Shown piece by piece: positions 1 through 8,841 of a stretch of 64,000 bases of DNA. A program made the position numbers and the translations under genes. This DNA comes from Pedobacter sp. SL55 (GTDB taxonomy: Bacteria > Bacteroidota > Bacteroidia > Sphingobacteriales > Sphingobacteriaceae): NCBI RefSeq assembly GCF_026625705.1, contig NZ_CP113059.1:3286001-3350000 (forward strand), given 5' to 3'. A model generated the notes under the pieces. That model did not search any database, was not told the DNA's origin, and saw only the letters and a program-made list of their open reading frames with translations. Numbering within the stretch: position 1 is the first letter of the stretch; each line of letters begins with the position of its first letter.

Positions 1-78
1 AATAGATTTAGGAACAACGCCAAACATGGCGCCGCCATCTAATTTAAAGTTTCCAGTGTTTATGGTGTAGAGTTTCAT
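1..78 (-). CDS. MBL-fold metallo-hydrolase, N-terminal fragment (runs off left edge)
   Basis: A minus-strand reading frame starts at ATG 78-76 and stays open to the window edge, giving 26 residues that begin MKLYTINTGNFKLDGG and continue AMFGVVPKS. This opening is typical of the metallo-beta-lactamase-fold hydrolases (lactonase-like branch) found in Bacteroidota. No metal-binding motif is in view, so the family call rests on the N-terminus alone and the substrate cannot be judged. It points the same way as lpdA. Confidence 0.6.
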   Translation of the reverse strand, partial: MKLYTINTGNFKLDGGAMFGVVPKSI

Positions 79-85
79 TTTTGTT

Positions 86-240
86 GGTTAACTGGTTAAT
101 TGTTTAAATTGGTTAACTGTTTATTTGGTTAATCGCAAGAAATGCTATCAAAGCTATAAACAAAAATTGGTTAATTGCATATAGCAACTAACCAATTCAA
201 ACAGTTTAAACGATTAACCAAAAAAGGTTAACAATTAAAC
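86..240. repeat. Intergenic GGTTAA-rich inverted repeat
   Basis: The gap between the MBL gene and lpdA is filled with repeated GGTTAACTG, GGTTAATTG and TTAACCAA words. A perfect 12-bp inverted pair, TTTGGTTAATCG at 124-135 and CGATTAACCAAA at 211-222, can form a long hairpin. Similar words recur at 24.2-24.38 kb and at 52.49-52.53 kb, so this looks like a dispersed intergenic repeat family. No coding signal is seen. Confidence 0.6.
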
Positions 241-244
241 TAAG

Positions 245-1633
245 CTATAAATGTATTACTTCTCCGTAAGCATCAGCAGCAGCTTCCATAATGGCTTCGC
301 TCATGGTAGGGTGAGGGTGTACAGATTTAATCATTTCATGACCAGTAGTTTCTAATTTACGAGCCACTACAATTTCTGCAATCATTTCGGTTACGTTAGC
401 GCCAATCATGTGCGCACCTAACAATTCTCCGTATTTAGCGTCGAAAATTAATTTAACAAAGCCATCTTTAGCACCTGCAGCACTTGCTTTACCCGAGGCA
501 GAGAATGGGAATTTTCCAATTTTCAATTCGTAACCAGCAGCTTTGGCAGCTTTTTCTGTGTAACCTACCGAAGCAATTTCTGGCGAGCAATAAGTACATC
601 CCGGAATGTTGTTGTAATCTAACGGCTCTACATGCTGACCAGCAATTTTCTCTACACAAATGATCCCTTCGGCAGAAGCTACGTGCGCTAAAGCTTGTCC
701 CGGAACCACATCGCCAATGGCATAATATCCTTTTACCGAAGTATTATAAAATTCGTCAACTACGATTTTGCCTTTATCAGTTTTAATACCTACATCTTCT
801 AAGCCAATATTTTCGATATTAGCTACCACACCAGCGGCAGAGAGTACGATGTCGCACTCGATAGTTTGCATGCCACTTGCAGTTTTAACCTGAACTTTGC
901 AGCCAGTACCGCTGGTATCTACAGACTCTACAGATGCCGAAGTCATGATTTCTATGCCGGTTTTCTTTAGGCTGCGTAACAATTGTTTTGAAACGTCTTC
1001 GTCTTCTACTGGAACTACATTTTCCATAAATTCTACAATAGTTACTTTTGTACCCATAGTAGCGTAGAAGTAAGCAAACTCAACACCGATAGCGCCAGAA
1101 CCTACCACTACCATAGATTTTGGTTGTTGTGGCAATACCATTGCTTGGCGGTAGCCAATTACTTTCTTGCCATCTTGCTTTAAGTTAGGCAATTCTCTAG
1201 AACGGGCACCTGTAGCAATTATAACGTGCTTAGCAGAAAGTTCTTTTTGAGAACCGTCGGCGCCTTTAACTTCAACTTTGTTGCCTGCTTTTACTTTACC
1301 AGTGCCCATTACCACGTCAATTTTGTTCTTCTTCATTAAGAACTGCACGCCTTTGCTCATACCATCGGCAACACCGCGACTACGTTTAACTACCGCTTCG
1401 AAATCTGCTTTAGCTTCTGAGGTAGTAATGCCGTAATCTGCAGCGTGATTGATATATTCGAAAACCTGTGCGCTTTTTAATAAGGCTTTAGTAGGGATAC
1501 AGCCCCAGTTAAGGCATATTCCACCTAATGATTCGCGTTCCACAATAGCAACTTTCATTCCTAATTGAGAAGCTCTAATGGCAGTAACATATCCGCCTGG
1601 ACCGCTACCTAATACAACTAAATCGTAGTTCAT
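245..1633 (-). CDS. lpdA: Dihydrolipoyl dehydrogenase (E3)
   Basis: This is the FAD-dependent E3 subunit that reoxidises dihydrolipoamide in the pyruvate and 2-oxoglutarate dehydrogenase complexes, passing electrons to NAD+; it is cytoplasmic. The 462 residues match the usual family length. The FAD Rossmann motif GSGPGG is at residues 9-14, the redox disulfide GGICLNWGCIPTK has Cys40 and Cys45, a second nucleotide-binding motif GSGAIG lies near 178, and the C-terminal HPHPTMSE holds the catalytic His441 and Glu446 of the dimer partner. No E1 or E2 gene is adjacent, so it probably serves several complexes as a single-gene unit. The start MNYDLVVLG is the natural N-terminus. Confidence 0.95.
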   Translation of the reverse strand: MNYDLVVLGSGPGGYVTAIRASQLGMKVAIVERESLGGICLNWGCIPTKALLKSAQVFEYINHAADYGITTSEAKADFEAVVKRSRGVADGMSKGVQFLMKKNKIDVVMGTGKVKAGNKVEVKGADGSQKELSAKHVIIATGARSRELPNLKQDGKKVIGYRQAMVLPQQPKSMVVVGSGAIGVEFAYFYATMGTKVTIVEFMENVVPVEDEDVSKQLLRSLKKTGIEIMTSASVESVDTSGTGCKVQVKTASGMQTIECDIVLSAAGVVANIENIGLEDVGIKTDKGKIVVDEFYNTSVKGYYAIGDVVPGQALAHVASAEGIICVEKIAGQHVEPLDYNNIPGCTYCSPEIASVGYTEKAAKAAGYELKIGKFPFSASGKASAAGAKDGFVKLIFDAKYGELLGAHMIGANVTEMIAEIVVARKLETTGHEMIKSVHPHPTMSEAIMEAAADAYGEVIHL

Positions 1634-1679
1634 CTGTTTAATTTTATTTTTGTTTTTATGGTCAGATAGTTTTATTCCG

Positions 1680-1697
1680 ATCCGATAGCTATCGGAT
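1680..1697. repeat. 18-bp perfect palindrome with CCGATAGCTATCGG core
   Basis: ATCCGATAGCTATCGGAT is its own reverse complement. It lies about 50 bp upstream of lpdA, in the long gap shared with the TonB receptor. CCGATAGCTATCGG-type palindromes are common in intergenic DNA of Bacteroidota. No U-tract follows, so a simple terminator is unlikely. Apart from this palindrome and the small ORF at 2036, the 1634-2110 gap shows only AT-rich DNA. Confidence 0.6.
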
Positions 1698-2035
1698 TAT
1701 TGGAAGAGCCTTTGATCATTGAAATCTTCATTAAGTAAAAAGGTACTAATGATTTCAATCATTTAGGGTTCAATATCTTTTCTATAAAGAAATTTAACGT
1801 AATAACCTGCTGCCAAAATTAAGAAAAATGTTGATTAAATCACGTGGTGTTAGTATTAGGTAATTGTAATAAAATGAATTGCTAAATGAAAGATTGATAA
1901 AATAAAGGTTAAATTTTTATTAAAGTGTAATTTAATGTATTGTGTTTATGTATGTTACACGCTTTTTGGGTAGTGTTAAGTGTTGAAAAGTTTTAAGATA
2001 ATTAATAATTATTTAACATTGGAATAGGAGGAAGC

Positions 2036-2071
2036 ATGAAATTATTATCTAGCTTTGTGGCGTTATTTTAA
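2036..2071 (+). CDS. Possible 11-codon leader peptide upstream of the TonB receptor
   Basis: An unusually strong Shine-Dalgarno sequence, AGGAGG at 2026-2031, precedes ATG 2036 by 4 bases. The ORF encodes MKLLSSFVALF and stops 39 bp before the receptor start. Bacteroidota rarely use strong SD sequences, so a consensus SD before so short an ORF is notable. It could be a translated leader or a chance match; no attenuator hairpin was identified. Confidence 0.3.
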   Translation: MKLLSSFVALF

Positions 2072-2110
2072 CATATTTTAACAAAACAATTAAACATTTA
2101 TTTAAAGAGC

Positions 2111-5100
2111 ATGAAAAAATCTTTACTATTAAAAATTGTATCGGTTATTTTTGTGGTAGTTGGTCTGGTGGGTTCGGCGAACGCACAGGTAACTACTTCA
2201 TCGATGGTTGGTACTGTAAAAGATCTGAAAGAAACTTTGCCTGGAGCTAGTATCAAGGCTACCCACACTCCAACGGGATCGGTTTACACAGTTGTTACGA
2301 ACAGTGCTGGTCGTTTTAGCATAGGTAACATGCGTGTTGGTGGTCCTTACACGGTAGAAGTTAGCTTTGTGGGTTTTAAAACAAAAAAGCTTGAAGATGT
2401 TTATGTAAAGCTTGGCGAAGCATTTGTACTAAACATCACTTTAGAGGACAATAGTTCAACTCTAAACACAGTGACGATTGTAGGTGCTGGAGCAGATCCA
2501 ATTATGAACTCTAGAAAAAGTGGTGCAAATACTGTAGTTTCTGCACAACAAATTCAAGTTTTGCCTACAATAAGCCGAAGTGTTAACGATATTACTAGAT
2601 TAACTCCACAATCAAATGGTTCAAGTATTGGTGGGGGTAACTATCGTTCAAATAACTTCTCGGTAGATGGTGCGAATTTTAATAACCAATTTGGTATAGG
2701 TCAAAACATCCCTGCGAATGGTTCACCGATTTCGATTGATGCATTAGAACAAATTTCAATTAACGTAACTCCATTTGATGTTCGTCAAACAGGTTTTACA
2801 GGTGGTTCGGTTAACGCTGTTACAAAATCAGGAAGTAATAAGTTTTTTGGCAGTGGATTTTTTACAATGCGTACTCAAGATCATCAGGGAAGAAAAATTG
2901 GTGACTATACCATTCCTTCAACAAGTGTGCAAGCATTAGATGAGAAAAATTATGGATTTAGTTTGGGTGGTCCGATAGTTAAGGATAAATTGTTCTTTTT
3001 TGTGAATGCTGAAATCAAAAAGACCGATGCGCCAGGAACAACAAGAACCGCTTCAACACCAAGTCAAGTGTTTGGTGCGCCAGGTACACCAAGTACAGTA
3101 GCAAGACCAACCGCACAATTCTTAGATGAGGTTAAAAACTATTTATTAAGCACTTATAATTACGATCCGGGTACATACCAAGGCTATAAATTTAAAAGTA
3201 ACAATGATAAGCTATTTGCACGTTTAGATTGGAATATTAACAACAATCATAAATTTAACGTTAGATATAGTCAGGTAAAAAGCAAAACGCCTCTATTTGG
3301 TAGTTCATCTACTACTGGATCAGGTGTAGCTAGTCCATACTCTTACGCAGCGGGCAGAACAGCAATTACCGCATTAAATTTCTCTAGTGCTAATTATTAT
3401 CAAGATGCAAACCTATATGCAGGTACTGCTGAGTTAAATTCATTGTTTGGAAGTAAGTTTTCAAATACTTTGAGATTTGCGTACGCAAATCAAAATGATC
3501 CAAGAAGTTCAGATAGTGCTCCTTTTCCGTTAGTTGATATTTCTGATGGCAACGTTACAGGATCTAATATTGGTATGATTCTTACTACTTTCGGTTATGA
3601 GCCGTTTACTTATGGGAATTTGCGTGACGTAAAAACTTATACTTATAGCGATGAGTTAAGTGCAAACTTTGGTAAGCATAATTTGTTGCTAGGTGTACAA
3701 GCTGAATTTAGCACCACCAAAAATGGCTTTCAACGTTTCGGAACTGGATTTTATTCTTTTAGATCTTGGAATGATTTTATCACTAACCAAAGGCCTGCCC
3801 AGTATTCCGTTACCTATTCTTTAAATGCTGATGGCTCTCAAGCTTATCCTAGCTTCAGTTTTAGACAATATTCAGCTTATTTACAAGATGAGTTTTCTGT
3901 TTCTGACAGATTTAAATTAACCGCAGGCATTCGTTTAGAACATGCCAATTTCCCAATGGTAGATGAGATTAAAACGCACCCAATGGTTGCAGCATTATCA
4001 TTTGCAAACGGTGAAAAAGTTGATACAGGTGTATTGCCTGGAGCAAATATTTCATTCTCGCCAAGATTAGGTTTTAACTGGAACATGAATGGTGATAGGA
4101 CCTTACAGCTAAGAGGTGGAACAGGTATCTTTACTGGACGTATTCCTTATGTTTGGTTAGTTTCGCAATCTGGTGATGCAGGTATGCTTCAATTTACACA
4201 GACCTATTCGGGTAATAATACTCCTTTTTTCAATCCTAGTATTGCGCCAAATTTAACTACTCCAAAAGGTGCTGCAGGTACTTCAATTCCAGGAGGTATA
4301 AGTATCATGGATAAAAATTTGAAAATGCCTCAGTCTTGGAAATCAAGTTTAGCGATTGATGCCAAATTGCCTGGAGGTATTGTTGCAAGTTTAGAAGGTA
4401 TTTACACCAAAGATTTAAGAGTTGCATTTGGACGAAACCTAAATCTTAAAAATCCAAATGCACTAAATATTTCAGGCTATGGAGATAATAGACCAATGTT
4501 TCCTAATGATGCTTCATCAACTTCAAACTCTTCAGCAACTCACGTTTATGCTCGCCAAATTGTGTCATTAACACAAGCAGGACAAGTTACAACAACTCCT
4601 AATGCTACAAATAATGCGGGTTTTAATGTGATTAAGATAGAGAACGTTAAAGGAGGTTATAATTGGATGGTGACAGCACAATTGTCTAAACAATTTTCTA
4701 ACGGACTATCGGCAATGATTGCCTACACTAAAACTGATCAACGGAATTATGGTGATCAAGCTGGTGACCAAATTCAAAATCTATGGTCACTTCCTCAAAC
4801 ATCATTTTCAGCTAATGTGCCAAGCTTAAGTTATTCGGGCAACTTAAATCCAGATCGTTTTATCGCATCATTGTCATACAAAAAGGAATACTTTAAAAAC
4901 TTAGCAACATCTATTTCAGTTTTCTACGAAGGTTCACAACAAGGTCGTTTCTCTTACACTTATTCTAGTGATTTTAATAGAGACGGTCAGTCAAATGATT
5001 TGATTTATATACCCAGAGATAATGAAATTGCTGGTATGTTCCAACAATATACTTCTGGCGGTGTTACTTTTACAGCAGCTCAACAAGAAGAGGCTTTCTT

Positions 5101-5491
5101 GAAATTTATTAATCAAGACAAATATTTAAGTGAGCGTAAAGGTAAATATGCTGAGCGTAATGGTGTAGTTATGCCTTGGAGAAATCAATTTGATTTGAGG
5201 ATTGTACAAGAAGTATTTAGAAATGTTGGTAAAACTAAAAATTCGGTACAGTTTACAGCAGACATATTTAATTTCGGTAACTTGTTGAATAAAAATTGGG
5301 GTGGTTTCGACCAAATAAATTCTTCTGCTATTTTGCAACCGCAAAATCAAAATTTAGTGTCTAACACTGTAAAACCAGTATTTAGAATGGCTTTGGCAGA
5401 AGGAAAATTGCCGGTGTCTACATATAGACCTAATCAATCAATAGGTTCTACTTATTATATGCAATTCGGTATACGCTATAATTTTCAATAG
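2111..5491 (+). CDS. TonB-dependent receptor with N-terminal carboxypeptidase-regulatory domain (Oar-like)
   Basis: This outer-membrane protein of 1126 residues should import a large or scarce substrate using TonB energy. A signal peptide of about 25 residues ends SANAQ. A carboxypeptidase-regulatory-like beta domain follows at about 28-115 (GTVKDLKETLPGASI, then FSIGNMRVGGPY), then a plug region from about 135 to 240 with VDGANF and GGSVNAVTKSGSN. The rest is barrel-like with alternating aromatic strands, ending YMQFGIRYNFQ. No SusD-like gene follows, which argues against a SusCD pair and for the Oar subgroup, whose substrates are mostly unknown (peptides or proteins are inferred for some). 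It appears monocistronic, since a strong terminator follows. Confidence 0.9.
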   Translation: MKKSLLLKIVSVIFVVVGLVGSANAQVTTSSMVGTVKDLKETLPGASIKATHTPTGSVYTVVTNSAGRFSIGNMRVGGPYTVEVSFVGFKTKKLEDVYVKLGEAFVLNITLEDNSSTLNTVTIVGAGADPIMNSRKSGANTVVSAQQIQVLPTISRSVNDITRLTPQSNGSSIGGGNYRSNNFSVDGANFNNQFGIGQNIPANGSPISIDALEQISINVTPFDVRQTGFTGGSVNAVTKSGSNKFFGSGFFTMRTQDHQGRKIGDYTIPSTSVQALDEKNYGFSLGGPIVKDKLFFFVNAEIKKTDAPGTTRTASTPSQVFGAPGTPSTVARPTAQFLDEVKNYLLSTYNYDPGTYQGYKFKSNNDKLFARLDWNINNNHKFNVRYSQVKSKTPLFGSSSTTGSGVASPYSYAAGRTAITALNFSSANYYQDANLYAGTAELNSLFGSKFSNTLRFAYANQNDPRSSDSAPFPLVDISDGNVTGSNIGMILTTFGYEPFTYGNLRDVKTYTYSDELSANFGKHNLLLGVQAEFSTTKNGFQRFGTGFYSFRSWNDFITNQRPAQYSVTYSLNADGSQAYPSFSFRQYSAYLQDEFSVSDRFKLTAGIRLEHANFPMVDEIKTHPMVAALSFANGEKVDTGVLPGANISFSPRLGFNWNMNGDRTLQLRGGTGIFTGRIPYVWLVSQSGDAGMLQFTQTYSGNNTPFFNPSIAPNLTTPKGAAGTSIPGGISIMDKNLKMPQSWKSSLAIDAKLPGGIVASLEGIYTKDLRVAFGRNLNLKNPNALNISGYGDNRPMFPNDASSTSNSSATHVYARQIVSLTQAGQVTTTPNATNNAGFNVIKIENVKGGYNWMVTAQLSKQFSNGLSAMIAYTKTDQRNYGDQAGDQIQNLWSLPQTSFSANVPSLSYSGNLNPDRFIASLSYKKEYFKNLATSISVFYEGSQQGRFSYTYSSDFNRDGQSNDLIYIPRDNEIAGMFQQYTSGGVTFTAAQQEEAFLKFINQDKYLSERKGKYAERNGVVMPWRNQFDLRIVQEVFRNVGKTKNSVQFTADIFNFGNLLNKNWGGFDQINSSAILQPQNQNLVSNTVKPVFRMALAEGKLPVSTYRPNQSIGSTYYMQFGIRYNFQ

Positions 5492-5511
5492 TTTCTAATA
5501 TTTATATATTT

Positions 5512-5548
5512 AAAATCCCCAAGTTTTTGCTTGGGGATTTTTTTGTTT
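5512..5548 (+). terminator. Rho-independent terminator after the TonB receptor
   Basis: A perfect 12-bp stem, AAAATCCCCAAG at 5512-5523 and CTTGGGGATTTT at 5530-5541, closes a 6-base loop and is followed by a T-rich tail. It ends the receptor transcript. The TTG at 5527 lies inside this hairpin, which rules it out as the start of the next gene. Confidence 0.9.
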
Positions 5549-5583
5549 ATGCCTACCTTAGAGCAAACCTCAATACCAAAACC

Positions 5584-6438
5584 ATGGATCAGAAAATTAT
5601 TAACCTGTACGACTCATATACCCACAGCCAAATTAGCCGTAAAGACTTTATGAAAAAGTTGGCTATTTTAGCAGGCAGCACCGCATTGGCTTTAACTATT
5701 TTGCCAAGCTTAGAAAGCAATTACGCTTCGGCAGCAACAGTAAAAGATGACGAAGTATTTAGTGAAGAAATTACTTTTCCAGGAGGAGAGGGGAATATGA
5801 AAGGCTTGTTTGCCATGCCTAAAAATAACAAAAAGAAATTGGGAACGGTAGTGGTTATTCACGAGAATAGAGGTTTAACGCCACACATTAAAGATGTAAC
5901 TAAGCGTGTTGCCTTAGCTGGTTTTTTAGCTTTGGGTTTAGATGCACTTTCTCCGCTTGGTGGCACACCGGAAGACGAAAACAAAGGCAGGGAAATGATA
6001 GGCAAACTAGATGCTGAGAAAAACCTGCAAAACTATTTAAAAGCATTAGATTTTTTAAGAGCGCACCCAATGGGTAACGGTAAAACTGGGGTAGTTGGTT
6101 TTTGTTGGGGTGGCGCCATGGCCAATAAATTAGCCGTTGCCGATCCACTTTTAAATGCGGCTGTGGCTTATTACGGTTCGCAAGCAAAAGCAGCAGATGT
6201 ACCTCAAATTAAGGCGAGCCTGCTGTTGCATTACGGAGGTTTAGACGAACGCATTAATGCTGGTATTCCCGCTTATGAAGAAGCGTTAAAAGCAAATAAA
6301 ATTGATTATCAACTGTATGTTTACGAAGGGGTAAACCATGCTTTTAATAACGATACCGCACCAACTAGATATAACGAAGCAGCCGCGAAATTGGCTTGGC
6401 AGCGTACGTTAGATCTGTTTAAAAAGAAGTTGAAATAG
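5584..6438 (+). CDS. Dienelactone hydrolase family protein, probably Tat-exported
   Basis: An alpha/beta hydrolase of the dienelactone hydrolase family, 284 residues from ATG 5584; a longer in-frame start would lie inside the preceding terminator. The N-terminus has SRKDFMKKLA followed by a hydrophobic stretch ending YASA, which resembles a Tat signal (SRRxFxK with Lys in place of the second Arg). The nucleophile elbow GFCWGG carries the catalytic Cys of this family; the likely Asp is in GGLDERI and the His in GVNHAF. The substrate is unknown, and export suggests an extracytoplasmic ester or lactone. It stands alone between unrelated genes. Confidence 0.85.
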   Translation: MDQKIINLYDSYTHSQISRKDFMKKLAILAGSTALALTILPSLESNYASAATVKDDEVFSEEITFPGGEGNMKGLFAMPKNNKKKLGTVVVIHENRGLTPHIKDVTKRVALAGFLALGLDALSPLGGTPEDENKGREMIGKLDAEKNLQNYLKALDFLRAHPMGNGKTGVVGFCWGGAMANKLAVADPLLNAAVAYYGSQAKAADVPQIKASLLLHYGGLDERINAGIPAYEEALKANKIDYQLYVYEGVNHAFNNDTAPTRYNEAAAKLAWQRTLDLFKKKLK

Positions 6439-6674
6439 TAACTGGGTTACCTATGTCATCGGCTAAGCATTTCTCTAGAAACTGGTAATCATGGTTTTTG
6501 ACATCCGTTAGAATAGTTTGGGGTAGGGCAACCAAACTCCCAAGCAGGTGTTTGAAAGCACTATACAGACCTAATTTTTTTAAACTTCCTCTTTAGGTTT
6601 GTGTATTTTAGTTCAAATCTATTTTTTGACAATAGTAAACTGTTGCTTGGTGCAAAACTAGTACACTACAAATG

Positions 6675-7142
6675 TTAAAGTGGATAGGCGGTATCGCTTT
6701 TGGTCTCAGAAAGTACAAAAAAGCTCTGAACAGTAGTAATATTTGGCAATAGAGAGAGTTTATTGCGATAAAAATCATGATATGCATCCATATCACTGGT
6801 CGCAATTCTGAGGATGAAATCGAAAGTGCCTGTCATTTGGAAACATTCCATTACCTCTGGAAATTTTGAGACTTCTCGCTCAAAGGTGCCAAGCGTTTCG
6901 TGGGTATGGTCGTTAAGTAGTACCTGGCTAAAGGCTATTAAATTTCTATTTATTTTTTTGCGGTCTAATATGGCTACGGTTCGTTTGATGTAGCCTAGCT
7001 CTTTTAGCTTTTTTACACGCTCATGTATGGTAGTTACCGCTTTATGAACTTTTAACGCAAGCTCTCGATGGCTTAGTTCTGCATTTTGCTGTAATAGCCT
7101 AAGTATTGCGATATCTGTTTGATCAAGTTCTTTGCCTATCAT
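6675..7142 (-). CDS. Lrp/AsnC-family transcriptional regulator
   Basis: A 155-residue DNA-binding regulator. The N-terminal helix-turn-helix reads LDQTDIAILRLLQQNAELS with HRELALKVHKAVTTIHERV, and the C-terminal half is the RAM/ligand-binding domain (VMECFQMTGTFDFILRI). The start MIGKELDQ at 7142 fits the family better than the longer possible start at 7172. It is divergent from a cysteine-synthase-like gene across 159 bp, and Lrp members often control a divergent amino-acid gene, so that gene is its likely target (inference). The gap 6439-6674 downstream shows no gene. Confidence 0.9.
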   Translation of the reverse strand: MIGKELDQTDIAILRLLQQNAELSHRELALKVHKAVTTIHERVKKLKELGYIKRTVAILDRKKINRNLIAFSQVLLNDHTHETLGTFEREVSKFPEVMECFQMTGTFDFILRIATSDMDAYHDFYRNKLSLLPNITTVQSFFVLSETKSDTAYPL

Positions 7143-7301
7143 AATGTTGTGCCGAAAAATGTTGTCATACATCTGTTATTTATGATTGTAACGACTGGTT
7201 AAAATTAGGTTTTTTACTAATATTTCCGAAAAATAATCGGTTTTTTTATCAAGTATTGTTTGTTAAATCGAATTGGTTGAGTTTTACCATTCAAATAATT
7301 A

Positions 7302-8363
7302 ATGATGATTGAGATGATTTCTTCAGCTGTTCATTCTAAATTGAGTGATCTTTGGCATTTGGTTGGCAATACGCCAATGCTATCACTTCTTTATAAATAC
7401 AAGGGTAAACCTGGTAGAATTTTTGTGAAGTGCGAACATTACAATTTAACAGGAAGCGTAAAAGATAGGATGGCACTGTACATCCTTACACAAGCTTACC
7501 ATCAAGGTCAAATTAATCAAGAAGATGTAATTGTTGAAGCTACCAGTGGCAACACCGGAATTGCTTTCGCCTCGATAGGTAGGGCACTGGGGCACCCCGT
7601 TAAAATCATCATGCCTAACTGGTTAAGCAAAGAGCGTAAAGATATTATCTCTAGTCTTGGTGCCGAAATTATATTGGTTTCTAAAGAAGAAGGAGGTTTT
7701 TTAGGAAGTATTGCCAAAAGTGAAGCTTTAGCGGCTAAAGGTGGGGTTTTTCTTCCCAAACAATTCGAAAATTGCTATAATGCCGAGGCTCATGAAAGAA
7801 CCACAGGAGTAGAAATACATAAACAGTTAGCTTCTGTAAATTTAGAAGTGGATGCTTTTGTTGCTGGTGTAGGCACTGGTGGTACAGTAATGGGAGTTGG
7901 AAATTACCTTAGGTCGCAAAATGCCAACGTTAAAATCCATCCTTTAGAGCCTGCAGAGTCGCCAACCTTGTCTACTGGGTATAAAGTTGGAAGCCATCGC
8001 ATACAAGGTATTTCAGATGAATTTATACCAAATATTGTTAAGTTGGATGAACTTGATGAAACCGTACAAGCTAATGATGGCGACGCAATTATTGTTGCAC
8101 AGAAATTGGCAAGCCAACTCGGATTAGCGGTAGGCATTTCTTCTGGAGCTAATGTAATTGGCGCCATAAAACTAAATGAGCAAATGGGCGGAAATGCCAT
8201 TGTTGTAACGCTATTGTCTGATAGTAACAAGAAATACCTTAGTACCGACCTGGTAAAAGAAGAACCCCTAAAAGATGGTTATGTTGCTTGCGACCTAGAA
8301 TTTTTAGGATATGAACCTATTTCTAGATTGTCAGATAACCCATTTAATCTATTGAACCTTTAA
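7302..8363 (+). CDS. PLP-dependent cysteine synthase / cystathionine beta-synthase family protein
   Basis: A fold-type II PLP enzyme of 353 residues, close in length to cysteine synthases. The PLP lysine is in NLTGSVKDRMA, the substrate loop is TSGNTGIAF, the phosphate-binding glycine loop is GVGTGGTVMG, and the C-terminal SSGANV matches the pyridine-nitrogen serine region. It could make cysteine from O-acetylserine or act as a cystathionine beta-synthase-type enzyme; there is no CBS regulatory domain. The divergent Lrp regulator suggests amino-acid-responsive control. ATGs also occur at 7305 and 7314, so the start is uncertain by a few residues. Confidence 0.88.
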   Translation: MMIEMISSAVHSKLSDLWHLVGNTPMLSLLYKYKGKPGRIFVKCEHYNLTGSVKDRMALYILTQAYHQGQINQEDVIVEATSGNTGIAFASIGRALGHPVKIIMPNWLSKERKDIISSLGAEIILVSKEEGGFLGSIAKSEALAAKGGVFLPKQFENCYNAEAHERTTGVEIHKQLASVNLEVDAFVAGVGTGGTVMGVGNYLRSQNANVKIHPLEPAESPTLSTGYKVGSHRIQGISDEFIPNIVKLDELDETVQANDGDAIIVAQKLASQLGLAVGISSGANVIGAIKLNEQMGGNAIVVTLLSDSNKKYLSTDLVKEEPLKDGYVACDLEFLGYEPISRLSDNPFNLLNL

Positions 8364-8390
8364 TCAATACACATAAACCAAACACATTTT

Positions 8391-8841
8391 ATGAAACTAT
8401 TTTTAACCACAGTGATGTTGCTAGTATCTAGCTTTGTTGCCAATGCACAACTAGAGCAGCCTGTTACTTGGAGCTATGCTGCCAAAAAAATTAACCAAAA
8501 AAGAAGCCATACTTTATCTCAAAGCCAGTATTGAACCTGGATGGCACCTGTATTCGCAGAAAATTAAAGCAGGAGGTCCGGTAGCAACCACTTTTACTTT
8601 TACTCCATCAAAAACATACACTAAAAATGGAGTAGTGATGGAACCTAAAGCTATCGAAAAAGAAGAAAAGGTTTTTAACATGACTGTTGGCTATTTTGAA
8701 AACAGTGCAATTTTTCAACAAAAAATTAAGCTTGTAGGTAAAACTCCTTTTACGGTAAAAGGCAAGGTAGAATATATGGTATGTAACGATAAACAATGCC
8801 TGCCTCCAACAGAAGTTGAATTTAATATTCCTGTAAAATGA
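8391..8841 (+). pseudogene. Secreted DsbD N-terminal-type domain protein, broken by a 1-base frameshift
   Basis: ATG 8391 opens a clean signal peptide (MKLFLTTVMLLVSSFVANAQ) and mature start LEQPVTWSYAAKK, then runs out of frame. The adjacent frame continues as EAILYLKASIEPGWHLYSQK to the stop at 8841 and contains the VCNDKQCLPP cysteine pair of the periplasmic DsbD-alpha domain. The two halves join if one A is removed from the runs at 8484-8490 or 8497-8502. The stop overlaps the ATG of the DsbD core gene by 4 bases, so the two form an operon in which electrons should pass from the membrane protein to this domain. The break is a sequencing error, a phase-variable run, or true decay. Confidence 0.8.

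Noticed and set aside
2111..5491. SusC of a SusCD glycan-uptake pair
   Set aside because: No SusD gene follows; a terminator and an unrelated hydrolase come next, so an Oar-type receptor fits better.
5527..5583. TTG start giving a longer dienelactone hydrolase
   Set aside because: It lies in the right arm of a perfect terminator hairpin; ATG 5584 gives a normal Tat-like N-terminus.
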